DNA from: Nocardioides acrostichi
GTDB lineage: Bacteria > Actinomycetota > Actinomycetes > Propionibacteriales > Nocardioidaceae
Reading direction: 5' to 3'
NCBI RefSeq assembly: GCF_015319165.1
Contig: NZ_JADIVZ010000004.1
Span: forward strand, 124,001-188,000
DNA: 64,000 nt
In this document: piece by piece, positions 54,676-64,000 of the stretch
Position numbering within the stretch: position 1 is the first letter of the stretch
How the letters are laid out: each line of letters opens with the position of its first letter
Made by a program: the position numbers and the translations under genes
Notes under the pieces: generated by a model
Told to the model about the DNA's origin: nothing
Seen by the model: the letters and a program-made list of their open reading frames with translations, nothing else
Database searches by the model: none

Positions 54676-54751
54676 CGCCCCATTGTGCGCCCGAGGGGGA
54701 GCTGTCGAGCCATCGGAGCCGGCGTGAGACGGGCCACGTGATCACAGCTCA

Positions 54752-54842
54752 CCGGCGCTCGCTTCGCTCGCGCGCTCCTCGCTCCTCAGGGGCGTCACGA
54801 ACCTCGTTCCTCGCCTTGCGCCGCGCCCTCCTCACTTCGTCG
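54752..54842. repeat. Direct repeat of the uvrB 3' region, unit 1
   Basis: About 91 bp beginning CCGGCGCTCGCTTCGCTCGC and ending CTCACTTCGTCG, repeated at 54843. The middle differs (GGGGCGTCACGAAC). Confidence 0.75.
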
Positions 54843-54934
54843 CCGGCGCTCGCTTCGCTCGCGCGCTCCTCGCTCCTCGGGCACGGCCACAAGGCTCGTT
54901 CCTCGCCTTGCGCCGCGCCCTCGTCACTTCGTCG
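54843..54934. repeat. Direct repeat of the uvrB 3' region, unit 2, containing the uvrB stop
   Basis: It follows unit 1 directly and covers the stop codon and the last three codons of uvrB. The shared ends are nearly identical, so the 3' end of uvrB was probably duplicated. Confidence 0.75.
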
Positions 54935-57059
54935 CCTCCATCATCTGGCGGAGCTCCTTGCGGAGGTCGCCGATCTCGTCGCGCAGACGGGCGGCGAGCT
55001 CGAACTGGAGTTCCGCGGCGGCGGTCTTCATCTGATCGGTGAGGTCGGTGATCAGCTGGGCCAGGTCGGCGCTGGGCATGCCGGCGGCGTCCTTGACGCG
55101 CTCGGCCTCGCCGGAGAGCGCCGGGACGGGCTGCTTGGTGCGGCCGGCCTTGCCCGCGCGGCCCTTGGCCTCGGTGCCTGCCCAGGTCTCGAGCAGCGCC
55201 TGGGTGGTCTCGTCCTCGCGGGCGAGCATGTCGGTGATGTCGGCGATCTTCTTGCGCAGCGGCATCGGGTCGATGCCGTGCTCGGTGTTGTAGGCGATCT
55301 GCTTCGCACGGCGCCGGTTGGTCTCGTCGATCGCGGCCTCCATCGACGGGGTGATCTTGTCGGCGTACATGTGCACCTGGCCCGACACGTTGCGGGCCGC
55401 GCGCCCGATGGTCTGGATGAGCGACTTGTCGGAGCGCAAGAAGCCCTCCTTGTCGGCGTCGAGGATGGACACCAACGACACCTCGGGCAGGTCGAGCCCC
55501 TCGCGGAGCAGGTTGATGCCGACGAGCACGTCGTAGGAGCCCAGGCGCAGGTCGCGCAGCAGCTCGATGCGCTTGAGGGTGTCGACCTCGGAGTGCAGGT
55601 AGCGGCAGTTGACGCCGGCGTCGAGCAGGTAGTCGGTGAGATCCTCCGACATCTTCTTGGTCAGCGTCGTGACGAGCACGCGCTCGTCCTTCTCGGTGCG
55701 CGCCTTGATCTCGCCGATGAGGTCGTCGATCTGGCCCTTCGTGGGCTTGACGACGACCTCGGGGTCGACGAGCCCGGTCGGGCGGATGATCTGCTCGACG
55801 ACGTGCGGGGGGCGGTCGCCGCCCACGAGGTCGAGCTCGTAGTCGCCGGGCGTGGCGGAGAGGTAGATCGTCTGGCCGATGCGCTCGAGGAACTCCTCCC
55901 ACCGCAGCGGTCGGTTGTCCATCGCGCTGGGCAGCCGGAAGCCGTGCTCGACGAGGTTGCGCTTGCGCGACATGTCGCCCTCGTACATGCCGCCGATCTG
56001 CGGGACGGCGACGTGGGACTCGTCGACGACGAGCAGGAAGTCCTCGGGGAAGTAGTCGAGCAGGCAGTTGGGCGCCGACCCGCGGGAGCGGCCGTCGATG
56101 TGCATCGAGTAGTTCTCGATGCCCGAGCACGACCCGACCTGGCGCATCATCTCGATGTCGTAGGTGGTGCGCATGCGCAGCCGCTGGGCCTCGAGCAGCT
56201 TGCCCTGCGCCTCGAACGTCGAGAGCTGCTCGGCCAGCTCGGCCTCGATGCCGCCGATGGCGCGCTCCATGCGCTCGGGCCCGGCCACGTAGTGGGTGGC
56301 CGGGAAGACGTAGAGCTCGGAGTCCTCGGTGAGCACCTCCCCGGTGACGGCGTGCAGGGTCATGAGCCGCTCGATCTCGTCACCGAAGAACTCGATGCGC
56401 ACCGCGTGCTCCTCGTAGACCGGGAAGATCTCGAGGGTGTCGCCCCGCACCCGGAAGGTGCCGCGGGTGAAGGAGAGGTCGTTGCGCGTGTACTGGATCT
56501 CGACCAGGCGCCGCAGGATGGAGTCGCGGTCGTGCTCCTCGCCCACGCGCAGCCGGAGCATCCGGTCGACGTACTCCTGCGGAGTGCCGAGGCCGTAGAT
56601 GCATGAGACGGTGCTGACCACGATCACGTCACGACGGGTCAGCAGCGAGTTGGTGGCCGAGTGTCGCAGCCGCTCGACCTCCTCGTTGATCGAGGAGTCC
56701 TTCTCGATGTAGGTGTCGGTCTGAGGCACGTAGGCCTCGGGCTGGTAGTAGTCGTAGTAGGAGACGAAGTACTCGACCGCGTTGTCGGGGAACAGCTGGC
56801 GCAGCTCGTTGGCGAACTGCGCGGCCAGGGTCTTGTTCGGCTGCATGACGAGCACCGGTCGCTGGAGGTTCTCGGCGACCCACGCCACCGTGGCCGTCTT
56901 GCCCGTGCCGGTGGCGCCGAGCAGGACGACGTCTTTCTCGCCGCCGGCGATGCGCTTGCTGATCTCGGCGATGGCGGCCGGTTGGTCGCCGGAGGGCTGG
57001 TACTCCGACTGGACGTCGAAGGGGGCGACGCGACGCTCGAGGTCGGTGACGGGACGCAT
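54924..57059 (-). CDS. uvrB: Excinuclease ABC subunit UvrB
   Basis: A 711-residue helicase-like repair protein of normal length. Walker A GATGTGKT lies near residue 45, the beta-hairpin [12 protein letters not shown] near residue 102, DESH near residue 350 and YLSATPG near residue 393. The C-terminal UVR domain ([34 protein letters not shown]) binds UvrC. It loads onto damaged DNA with UvrA and recruits UvrC. The ATG at 57059 follows TAGGCT by 6 nt. No GAACnnnnGTTC box was seen upstream. The stop lies in a duplicated segment. Confidence 0.97.
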   Translation of the reverse strand: MRPVTDLERRVAPFDVQSEYQPSGDQPAAIAEISKRIAGGEKDVVLLGATGTGKTATVAWVAENLQRPVLVMQPNKTLAAQFANELRQLFPDNAVEYFVSYYDYYQPEAYVPQTDTYIEKDSSINEEVERLRHSATNSLLTRRDVIVVSTVSCIYGLGTPQEYVDRMLRLRVGEEHDRDSILRRLVEIQYTRNDLSFTRGTFRVRGDTLEIFPVYEEHAVRIEFFGDEIERLMTLHAVTGEVLTEDSELYVFPATHYVAGPERMERAIGGIEAELAEQLSTFEAQGKLLEAQRLRMRTTYDIEMMRQVGSCSGIENYSMHIDGRSRGSAPNCLLDYFPEDFLLVVDESHVAVPQIGGMYEGDMSRKRNLVEHGFRLPSAMDNRPLRWEEFLERIGQTIYLSATPGDYELDLVGGDRPPHVVEQIIRPTGLVDPEVVVKPTKGQIDDLIGEIKARTEKDERVLVTTLTKKMSEDLTDYLLDAGVNCRYLHSEVDTLKRIELLRDLRLGSYDVLVGINLLREGLDLPEVSLVSILDADKEGFLRSDKSLIQTIGRAARNVSGQVHMYADKITPSMEAAIDETNRRRAKQIAYNTEHGIDPMPLRKKIADITDMLAREDETTQALLETWAGTEAKGRAGKAGRTKQPVPALSGEAERVKDAAGMPSADLAQLITDLTDQMKTAAAELQFELAARLRDEIGDLRKELRQMMEATK

Positions 57060-57065
57060 GGCTCG

Positions 57066-57071
57066 AGCCTA
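57066..57071 (-). promoter_or_regulatory. -10 element TAGGCT of uvrB, leaderless
   Basis: TAGGCT precedes the ATG at 57059 by 6 nt. Confidence 0.55.
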
Positions 57072-57116
57072 CGGGCGACCGCCGACACCCCCCGGGTCGC
57101 GCGGACGCGCGCGCAC

Positions 57117-57122
57117 TAGATT
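57117..57122 (+). promoter_or_regulatory. -10 element TAGATT of the phospholipase D gene
   Basis: TAGATT is followed by GTGCCC and then GTG at 57129. The 6-nt spacing selects the second GTG over the one at 57123. Confidence 0.5.
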
Positions 57123-57128
57123 GTGCCC

Positions 57129-58388
57129 GTGACCGCACGGCCCTCCCTTCCCGATCATGTGCTGCGCGCACTGCGCCGCACCCTCCTGATCGTGTTCGGG
57201 GTGCAGGTGCTGCTGGCCCTCGGCATGTCGCTGGTCGACTCCTACCGACGCCGCGGCAAGAAGCCCAGCCCGTTCCCGACCTCCGAGCCGGCCACCACGC
57301 CGGTGGGAGACGGTGCCGTGACCACCTACACGTACGGATCCGACCTCTACGCCGACATGATCGAGGCCATCGAGGGCGCCGAGCAGCAGATCCTCTTCGA
57401 GACCTACATCTGGAAGGGCGACGAGGTCGGCGAGCGGTTCAAACAGGCTCTGGCCGACGCCGCCGCCCGCGGCGTCGACGTCTACTGCATCTACGACGGC
57501 TTCGCCAACCTCGTCGTCTCGCCGGTCTTCAAACACTTCCCGCGCGGCATGAAGGTGCTGCGCTACCCGATCCACCCCGCCGGCTGGCGAGTGCTCGACC
57601 TCAAGCGGTACGGGCGCGACCACCGCAAGATCCTGGTCGTCGACTCGCGCGTCGGGTTCGTCGGCGGCTACAACATCGGAGCCGCCTACGAGACCGAGTG
57701 GCGCGACACGCACGTGCGCATCACCGGCCCCGGCATCTGGGATCTCCAACGGGCGTTCGCGGACCTCTGGAACGCCCACCACCACCGCCGGGTCGGCCGC
57801 AGCGAGCCGCCACTGCTGCTCGAGACCGCCGCCACCTGGGAGCCGCACATCCGCTTCCAACGCAACATGCCGCGACTGTGGATCTTCCCGATCCGCGGCA
57901 TGTACCTCGAGGCCATCAACCGGGCCAGCCGCAACGTCTGGATCACGACCGCGTACTTCCTGCCCGACCAGGACTTCGTCGACGCCCTCAAGGACGCCGC
58001 CGCGCGCGGCGTCGACGTCCGACTGCTGGTGCCGCTGAAGTCGAACCACATCGTGGCCGACTGGATCTCGCGCGGCTACTTCTCCCAGCTGCTCGCCGCC
58101 GGCGTGCGCATCCTCCGGTTCAAGGACGCCATGGTGCACGCCAAGACCGCCACGGTCGACGGCACCTGGAGCACCGTGGGCACCGCCAACATCGACCGAC
58201 TGAGCCTCCAGGGCAACTACGAGATCAACGTCGAGGTGATCGACGCCGGGTTGGCGGAGCAGTTGGAGCAGGTCTTCCTGCTCGACCAGACCAACTGTCT
58301 CGAGCTGACCATGGGCGAGTGGCAGGCCCGCGACCTGCACCGCAAGTTCACCGAGGCGCTGCTGGGCCCCCTGCGGCCGCTGCTGTAG
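57129..58388 (+). CDS. Phospholipase D/cardiolipin-synthase-like protein
   Basis: A 419-residue protein with one N-terminal transmembrane helix (about 17-36) and two HKD motifs: [19 protein letters not shown] (about 161-179) and [21 protein letters not shown] (about 337-357). This layout fits bacterial cardiolipin synthases (ClsA/ClsB class), which condense phosphatidylglycerol, although other PLD phosphodiesterases share it. It is shorter than ClsA (about 480) because there is a single anchor. It diverges from uvrB. Its 3' end overlaps the next, convergent gene by 41 bp. Confidence 0.87.
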   Translation: MTARPSLPDHVLRALRRTLLIVFGVQVLLALGMSLVDSYRRRGKKPSPFPTSEPATTPVGDGAVTTYTYGSDLYADMIEAIEGAEQQILFETYIWKGDEVGERFKQALADAAARGVDVYCIYDGFANLVVSPVFKHFPRGMKVLRYPIHPAGWRVLDLKRYGRDHRKILVVDSRVGFVGGYNIGAAYETEWRDTHVRITGPGIWDLQRAFADLWNAHHHRRVGRSEPPLLLETAATWEPHIRFQRNMPRLWIFPIRGMYLEAINRASRNVWITTAYFLPDQDFVDALKDAAARGVDVRLLVPLKSNHIVADWISRGYFSQLLAAGVRILRFKDAMVHAKTATVDGTWSTVGTANIDRLSLQGNYEINVEVIDAGLAEQLEQVFLLDQTNCLELTMGEWQARDLHRKFTEALLGPLRPLL

Positions 58389-58551
58389 CGCTCACCAGCG
58401 CCGAGGCCGGCAGCGTGAAGAGGTGGCGGGCGACGCAGCTCACGACGGCGTGCTCGACCGGACCGTCGGTGCTGGGCCACACCTCGCGGCGCACCACCTC
58501 GGCCGACGCGTCGCAGTCGGGACACACCACGAGCTCGATCACCGGTTGCAT
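58348..58551 (-). CDS. Small zinc-ribbon-like protein
   Basis: A 67-residue protein with CPDC at residues 10-13, the segment STDGPVEHAVVSC near 27-39 and RHLFTLPASAL. One CxxC pair plus a later Cys and His (C39, H43) could bind zinc. The pattern looks like a family of small actinobacterial proteins of unknown role. It overlaps the 3' end of the phospholipase D gene. The start at ATG 58551 is the only good candidate. Confidence 0.65.
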   Translation of the reverse strand: MQPVIELVVCPDCDASAEVVRREVWPSTDGPVEHAVVSCVARHLFTLPASALVSATAAAAGGPAAPR

Positions 58552-58653
58552 GACACGAGGCTGGGCCGCTCGTGTTACCTCCGGGTCACGCCGTCGTCCA
58601 CATCACACCAGCCGCCGCGGGAACCGGGCCCGCGCGTGACGCGTCCCACCGGT

Positions 58654-59127
58654 ATGCGTGCGATCGCTCTGGCCCTGGTGCTGCTGCTCACCGTCACGGG
58701 AGTCGCCGGCTGCGGCGACACGACGTCCGCCACCGACCCGGCCCCCTCTCCCAGCTCCACGACGGGGCTACGAGCCACCGTGCTCAGCGCCGACGAGGGC
58801 CTGGGGCATCAGGTCGCCGAGACCGTGGGCACCGACCGCGCCGCGTGGCTGCCCGGTCTGCGCGCCCTGGTGTTCGTTCCCCCTGCCGGCTACAGCGCGT
58901 GTGCCCCCACGGCCCAGGTGCTCGACGACGACCCGACGCACCTGCACATCGCGCTGGTGCCCTACCAGGGCAAGCAGATGTGCGCCGAGCTGGCTGTCGT
59001 CTACCCCGTCTCCGTCACCGGCCTCGCGAAGCCGCCTCGCCAGGTCACGGTCGACACCCTCGGCGGGCCGGTCGTGGCCGACGTCGAGGTCATCGACGGC
59101 CCGGCGACTCCCCCGGCCGCTCGCTGA
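58654..59127 (+). CDS. Small secreted lipoprotein
   Basis: A 157-residue predicted lipoprotein: MRAIALALVLLLTVTGVAGC is a signal peptide with a lipobox (Cys20), followed by a Thr/Ser/Pro linker. A compact domain of about 110 residues follows, with two cysteines (YSACAPTA, KQMCAEL) that could form a disulfide. No family is recognised. The gene overlaps the 3' end of hrpB by 38 bp. A GTG at 58636, six codons upstream, is another possible start. Confidence 0.72.
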   Translation: MRAIALALVLLLTVTGVAGCGDTTSATDPAPSPSSTTGLRATVLSADEGLGHQVAETVGTDRAAWLPGLRALVFVPPAGYSACAPTAQVLDDDPTHLHIALVPYQGKQMCAELAVVYPVSVTGLAKPPRQVTVDTLGGPVVADVEVIDGPATPPAAR

Positions 59128-61546
59128 GGCGCGAGCGCACGCGACGCGTCGGCACGTGACTCCACGGATCCTCTGGCCACGGGTGCTTCGGGTAGCGGCC
59201 ACGCATCTCCGCCCGCACGCCCGGGTAGGCGTTCTCCCAGAACGAGGCCAGGTCCGAGGTGACGGCCAGCGGACGGCCTGCGGGCGAGAGCAGGTGCAGC
59301 AGCACCCGCACCCGGCCCTCGACCACCGCCGGGGTCTGCGCCCAGCCGAAGCACTCCTGGAGCTTGACCGCGAGCACCGGCTGCCCCTCGGCCTCCACGG
59401 CCAGCGCCGCCGCGTAGTCGACCCGGTACGACGACCCGCTCGGCACACTCAGCCGCGGCGGTGCGAGCTCGTCGAGGCGTCCGGCCTGGGGCCACGGCAG
59501 CAGACCGCGCAGGGCGGCGGCCAGGTCCAGGCGGGAGGGGTCGGTGCCCAGCCACTCCTCGGCTCGCTCCAGCAGCGCGTCGTCGGCCACGTCGGGCCAG
59601 GGCTCCCCCAGTACCGCGTGCAGGAAGGCGAGACGCTCGCGCAGGTTCCTCGCCGCGTCGCTCCAACGCAACTGGTCGAGGCCGCCGCGAGCCAGCGCCT
59701 CGGACCAGGCGCGGGTCACCACGTCGGCCGGTGGATTCCCGATCGGAGTCGACGACACCTCGATCGCCCCGAGTCGCACCACGGCCCGCGCTCGTGCCTT
59801 GCCGCCGACGACGTGGGCCTCGATCAATTCGCGCAGGCGACTGCCCGCCGCACCGAGGGCGACGTCCTCGCTGATCGGGACGGCGCTGCGCACGCGCGCG
59901 TCCCGCTCACCGTGGCGGCGGTCGAGGTGAGCGACGGCGAGCCACTCCTGCGCGGCGAGCGAGCCCTCGACGCGCACGCCGGTGCCCCCGACGGTCACGT
60001 GATCACCGCTGGCCCGGCGGCGGGCTATCCGCTCGGGGTGCGCCAGCGCAACCACCAGACCCGCCGCCACGTCGTCACTCACGACGGCAGCGCTGTCTCC
60101 GGCGAGGGCCTCCAGCCGGCGCACGGTGTCGACCCAACCTCGCGGGCGCTCGCGACGGGCTCGCCTCAGCCCGGCGACGAGATCGACGTCCGGACCCCGG
60201 ACATCGTCGGCGAGGAGCGCCACGACCTCGGCGGCCGCCCGGGCACCGATCTGGGGTGCCGCGACGAGCAGCGCGCGGCCGAGCCGAGGGTCGACGGGCA
60301 GCTCGCCCAACGACCGACCGGTCGCGGTGAGGGTGCCCGCCTCGTCGACCGCATCGAGATCGCGCAGCGTCCGCTGCGCCGCCTGCCACGCGGTCGCGAG
60401 TGGTGGATCGGGCAGCGCGAGATCGTCGAGACGCGCGCCCCAGCAGGCCAGTTGGAGCGCCATCGGGGTCAGGTCGGCCGTGGCGATCTCGGGCAGCGGG
60501 TGCTCGGCGAGGTGGGCGTGCTCGGCCTGCGACCAGCAACGGTGCACCGTGCCGGGCCCGGTGCGTGCGGCCCGGCCGCCCCGCTGCTCCGCCGAGGCGC
60601 GACTCACCCGCACCGTGACCAGGCCGCCCATCCCACGGCTCCGGTCGAAGCGTGGCTCGCGGCTCAGGCCCGCGTCGACCACGGCCCGCACGCCGGGCAC
60701 GGTGAGCGACGACTCCGCCACCGCAGTGCTCACGATCACGCGGCGCGCGCCGTCGGCAGTCGGCCGCAGCGCGGCGTCCTGCTCCTTCGCCGTGAGGCGT
60801 CCGTGCAGCGGTACCGCGACGCCATCCAGGCGGCGCACCACCTGGTCGACCTCGCGCACCCCTGGCACGAAGACCAGCACGTCGCCCTCGGCGGTGGTCA
60901 GGGCGCCGGCCGCCACCGCGGCGACGTGGTCGAGGAAGGCCGGGGTCACCCCGCGGTCGTCGAGCGGGCGGACGCCGGTCGGTGCCGGGGCCCACCGCAC
61001 CGCCAGCGGGTGCGGCGAACCGGGCACCGACACCACGTCGGCGTCGAGCAGGGTCGCGAACCGCTCCGCCGCCACGGTGGCCGACATGGCGACCAGGCGC
61101 AGGTCCGGGCGCAGCGCGGCGCGCACGTCGAGCAGCAGGGCGAGCGCGAGGTCGGCGTCGATGCTGCGCTCGTGCACCTCGTCGAGCACCACCGCCGTGA
61201 CACCGGACAGCTCCGGGTCGGCCTGGAGCCGGCGCACGAGCAGACCGGTGGTGACGACCTCGACCCGCGTATCGGGGCCGGAACGCCGCTCGCCGCGCAC
61301 GGCGTACCCGAAGCGGCGTCCGAGCGGCTCGCCGGCGAGCTCGGCCATCCGGGCCGCTGCGGCCCGCGCCGCGATGCGACGAGGCTGGGTGACGATGACC
61401 CGGCCGGGGCCGATCGAGGCGACCCGCGGTGGCACCAGCGTGGTCTTGCCGCTGCCGGGTGGCGCCTGCACGACCACGGCACCGCGGTCGCGCAGGGCCC
61501 GCTCGATCGCGGCCAGCCCCTGCTCGACCGGCAGATGGCCGAGCAT
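59090..61546 (-). CDS. hrpB: ATP-dependent helicase HrpB
   Basis: An 818-residue DExH helicase. APPGSGKTTLVPP (about 29-41) is the Walker A motif, LDEVHERS the DEVH box, and MSATV motif III. GRAARTGPGTVHRCW (motif VI) and the C-terminal HrpB region (VLLHLLSPAGRPLAVTSDLASFWENAYPGVRAEMRGRYPKHPWPEDP) are specific to HrpB. RNA-dependent activity is assumed from the family; a cellular role is not established. It begins 22 bp after the pyrC stop and is transcribed in the same direction. Confidence 0.94.
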   Translation of the reverse strand: MLGHLPVEQGLAAIERALRDRGAVVVQAPPGSGKTTLVPPRVASIGPGRVIVTQPRRIAARAAAARMAELAGEPLGRRFGYAVRGERRSGPDTRVEVVTTGLLVRRLQADPELSGVTAVVLDEVHERSIDADLALALLLDVRAALRPDLRLVAMSATVAAERFATLLDADVVSVPGSPHPLAVRWAPAPTGVRPLDDRGVTPAFLDHVAAVAAGALTTAEGDVLVFVPGVREVDQVVRRLDGVAVPLHGRLTAKEQDAALRPTADGARRVIVSTAVAESSLTVPGVRAVVDAGLSREPRFDRSRGMGGLVTVRVSRASAEQRGGRAARTGPGTVHRCWSQAEHAHLAEHPLPEIATADLTPMALQLACWGARLDDLALPDPPLATAWQAAQRTLRDLDAVDEAGTLTATGRSLGELPVDPRLGRALLVAAPQIGARAAAEVVALLADDVRGPDVDLVAGLRRARRERPRGWVDTVRRLEALAGDSAAVVSDDVAAGLVVALAHPERIARRRASGDHVTVGGTGVRVEGSLAAQEWLAVAHLDRRHGERDARVRSAVPISEDVALGAAGSRLRELIEAHVVGGKARARAVVRLGAIEVSSTPIGNPPADVVTRAWSEALARGGLDQLRWSDAARNLRERLAFLHAVLGEPWPDVADDALLERAEEWLGTDPSRLDLAAALRGLLPWPQAGRLDELAPPRLSVPSGSSYRVDYAAALAVEAEGQPVLAVKLQECFGWAQTPAVVEGRVRVLLHLLSPAGRPLAVTSDLASFWENAYPGVRAEMRGRYPKHPWPEDPWSHVPTRRVRSRLSERPGESPGRR

Positions 61547-61568
61547 CGCGTCGGGCGGGCCGTTCAGC

Positions 61569-62869
61569 TCAGGCTCCGAACGTCGGCTGTCCGCGCAGGT
61601 AGGTCGCCCGCACGGCCGCACCGAACTGCCGGCCGTGCCAGGGGTTGTTGCGCGACAGCGAGAGCGAGGCGTCGCGATCGACGGTGACGTCGGCCGACGG
61701 GTCGACGAGCACCAGGTTCGCGGGGGCGCCGACCTCCAGGCCGCGGCCCTGCTCACCCAGACCGGCGATGGCGGCGGGGGTGCTCGACATGACCCGGGCG
61801 AGGTCGGCCCACGTCATGCGCCCGGTCTCGACCATCACCGAGGCGACCACCGAGAGGGCCGTCTCGAGGCCGAGCATGCCGAAGGCGGCGTCGACGAAGG
61901 CGTGCTCCTTGTCATGGCGCGCGTGCGGGGCGTGATCGGTGGCCACGGCGTCGATGGTGCCGTCGGCCAGCGCCTCGCGCAGCGCCTCGACGTCCTCCTG
62001 CGGGCGCAGCGGCGGGTTGACCTTGAAGGTGGGGTCGTAGCCGGCGAGCAGGTCGGTGGTGAGCAGCAGGTGGTGCGGGGTGACCTCCGCGGTCACGGAC
62101 CAGTGTCCATCCTTCTCGGCCTGCGCCTTGGCCCAGCGGATCACCTCGACGGTGCCGGCGGTGGAGGCGTGCGCGACGTGCACGCGCGAGCCGGTGTGCC
62201 GGGCGAGCATCACGTCTCGGGCGACGATGACCTCCTCGGCGATGCCCGGCCACCCGGGGAGCCCGAGCCGACCCGACAGCTCACCCTCGTGGCAGCAGGC
62301 ACTGGGCCCGGCCAGGGAGGGATCCTGGGCATGCTGGCTGACCACGCCCCCGAAGGCGCGCACGTACTCCAGCGCCCGGCGCATGACGCGCGGGTCGGCC
62401 ACGCACTTGCCGTCGTCGGAGAAGACCTGCACCCCGGCCCGGGACCGGTGCATGAGGCCCAGCTCGGCGAGCTCCTCGCCGGCCAGACCCTTGGTGACGG
62501 CCCCCACGGGCTGTACGTCGACCAGCCCGGCGGCGCGGCCGAGGTCGAAGACGTGCTCGGCGGCCTCGGCGGTGTCGGTGACCGGGCTGGTGTTCGCCAT
62601 CGCCAGCACCGCGGTGTAGCCACCGGCGGCGGCCGCGCAGGAGCCGGTGCGCACGGTCTCGGCGTCCTCGCGCCCGGGCTGGCGCAGGTGGGTGTGCAGG
62701 TCGACGAGACCGGGCAGCAGCACGAGCCCGTCGCCGTCGACGACATCGCCGGGCTCGATGCCGTCTGCATCGAGTCCGGGACCGATCTCGGCGATGACAC
62801 CCTCGACCACGCGGACGTCGGCCGTGGTGTCACCGAGTAGCGACGCTCCCCGGACCAGCAGGCTGGCAC

Positions 62870-62873
<4 letters not shown>
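61569..62873 (-). CDS. pyrC: Dihydroorotase
   Basis: A 434-residue class I dihydroorotase. [23 protein letters not shown] (about 55-77) has the metal-binding Hx[36 protein letters not shown] and ATDHAPHA carry further zinc and substrate residues. It cyclises carbamoyl-aspartate to dihydroorotate. The ATG overlaps the pyrB stop (ATGA). The usual downstream carA is not present; hrpB follows instead. Confidence 0.96.

Positions 62874-64000
<1,127 letters not shown>

Noticed and set aside
57060..57122. SOS box before uvrB
   Set aside because: No GAAC-N4-GTTC or close variant was seen in the intergenic region.

Overview
The window is one contiguous stretch of a high-GC actinobacterial chromosome. 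Two gene sets date from the core genome (uvrB; pyrR-pyrB-pyrC). The middle is dominated by steroid catabolism: a KstR repressor, KstR-type operators, fused and split Chs enzymes, FadE34 and a complete Mce4-type importer. Many start codons sit 6-7 nt behind a TAnnnT hexamer (leaderless transcripts), and F420/LLM, DUF222 (13E12) and SigE-type ECF genes are present. This set fits the Propionibacteriales (Nocardioides/Aeromicrobium-like). That is an inference from gene content, not a database match.

Layout. 1-7966: housekeeping and accessory enzymes (DUF480 protein, asparaginase II, MDR reductase, APH-like kinase, Tat-exported arylsulfotransferase-like protein, 2'-5' ligase-like protein, a photolyase of the FeS-BCP family that appears to lack three of the four cluster cysteines, LLM oxidoreductase). 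8052-10882: a DUF222/HNH endonuclease gene behind an SOS box, with interspersed repeats inside its reading frame and six more copies downstream, then a dienelactone hydrolase. 10883-14753: a secreted GH5-like protein, an ECF sigma factor with a coupled membrane protein, and a VapBC-type toxin-antitoxin pair.

14756-35103 is the steroid block. The operon chsE(fused)-chsH2N-DUF35-chsH1-ltp2 removes the last side-chain carbons. It diverges from an esterase across a KstR box. Then come an unusual response regulator, a second response regulator followed by a decayed histidine kinase, an L,D-transpeptidase, fadE34 (KstR box), a methyltransferase/toroid-fold protein/methyltransferase/glycosyltransferase cassette, kstR (KstR box), a PAS histidine kinase, two SDRs and a ferredoxin (KstR box). 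35104-45456 is the yrbE4AB-mce4ABCDEF-mas operon with its own KstR box; the ATPase (MceG) is not here. Steroid is imported by Mce4, its side chain is shortened by FadE34, the SDRs and the Chs/Ltp2 enzymes, and KstR coordinates the set.

45690-53056: a response regulator diverges from a tightly overlapping five-gene operon that places SpoIIE-type phosphatase, STAS and RsbW-like kinase genes around a cellulose-synthase-like glycosyltransferase and a GH26-like/OpgC membrane fusion. This looks like an exopolysaccharide system with its own partner-switching control. 53043-64000: MFS permease, uvrB (its 3' end partly duplicated), a phospholipase D-like enzyme, a zinc-ribbon-like protein, a lipoprotein, the helicase hrpB, pyrC, pyrB and the end of pyrR, which runs off the window. 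No rRNA, tRNA or CRISPR array was recognised.
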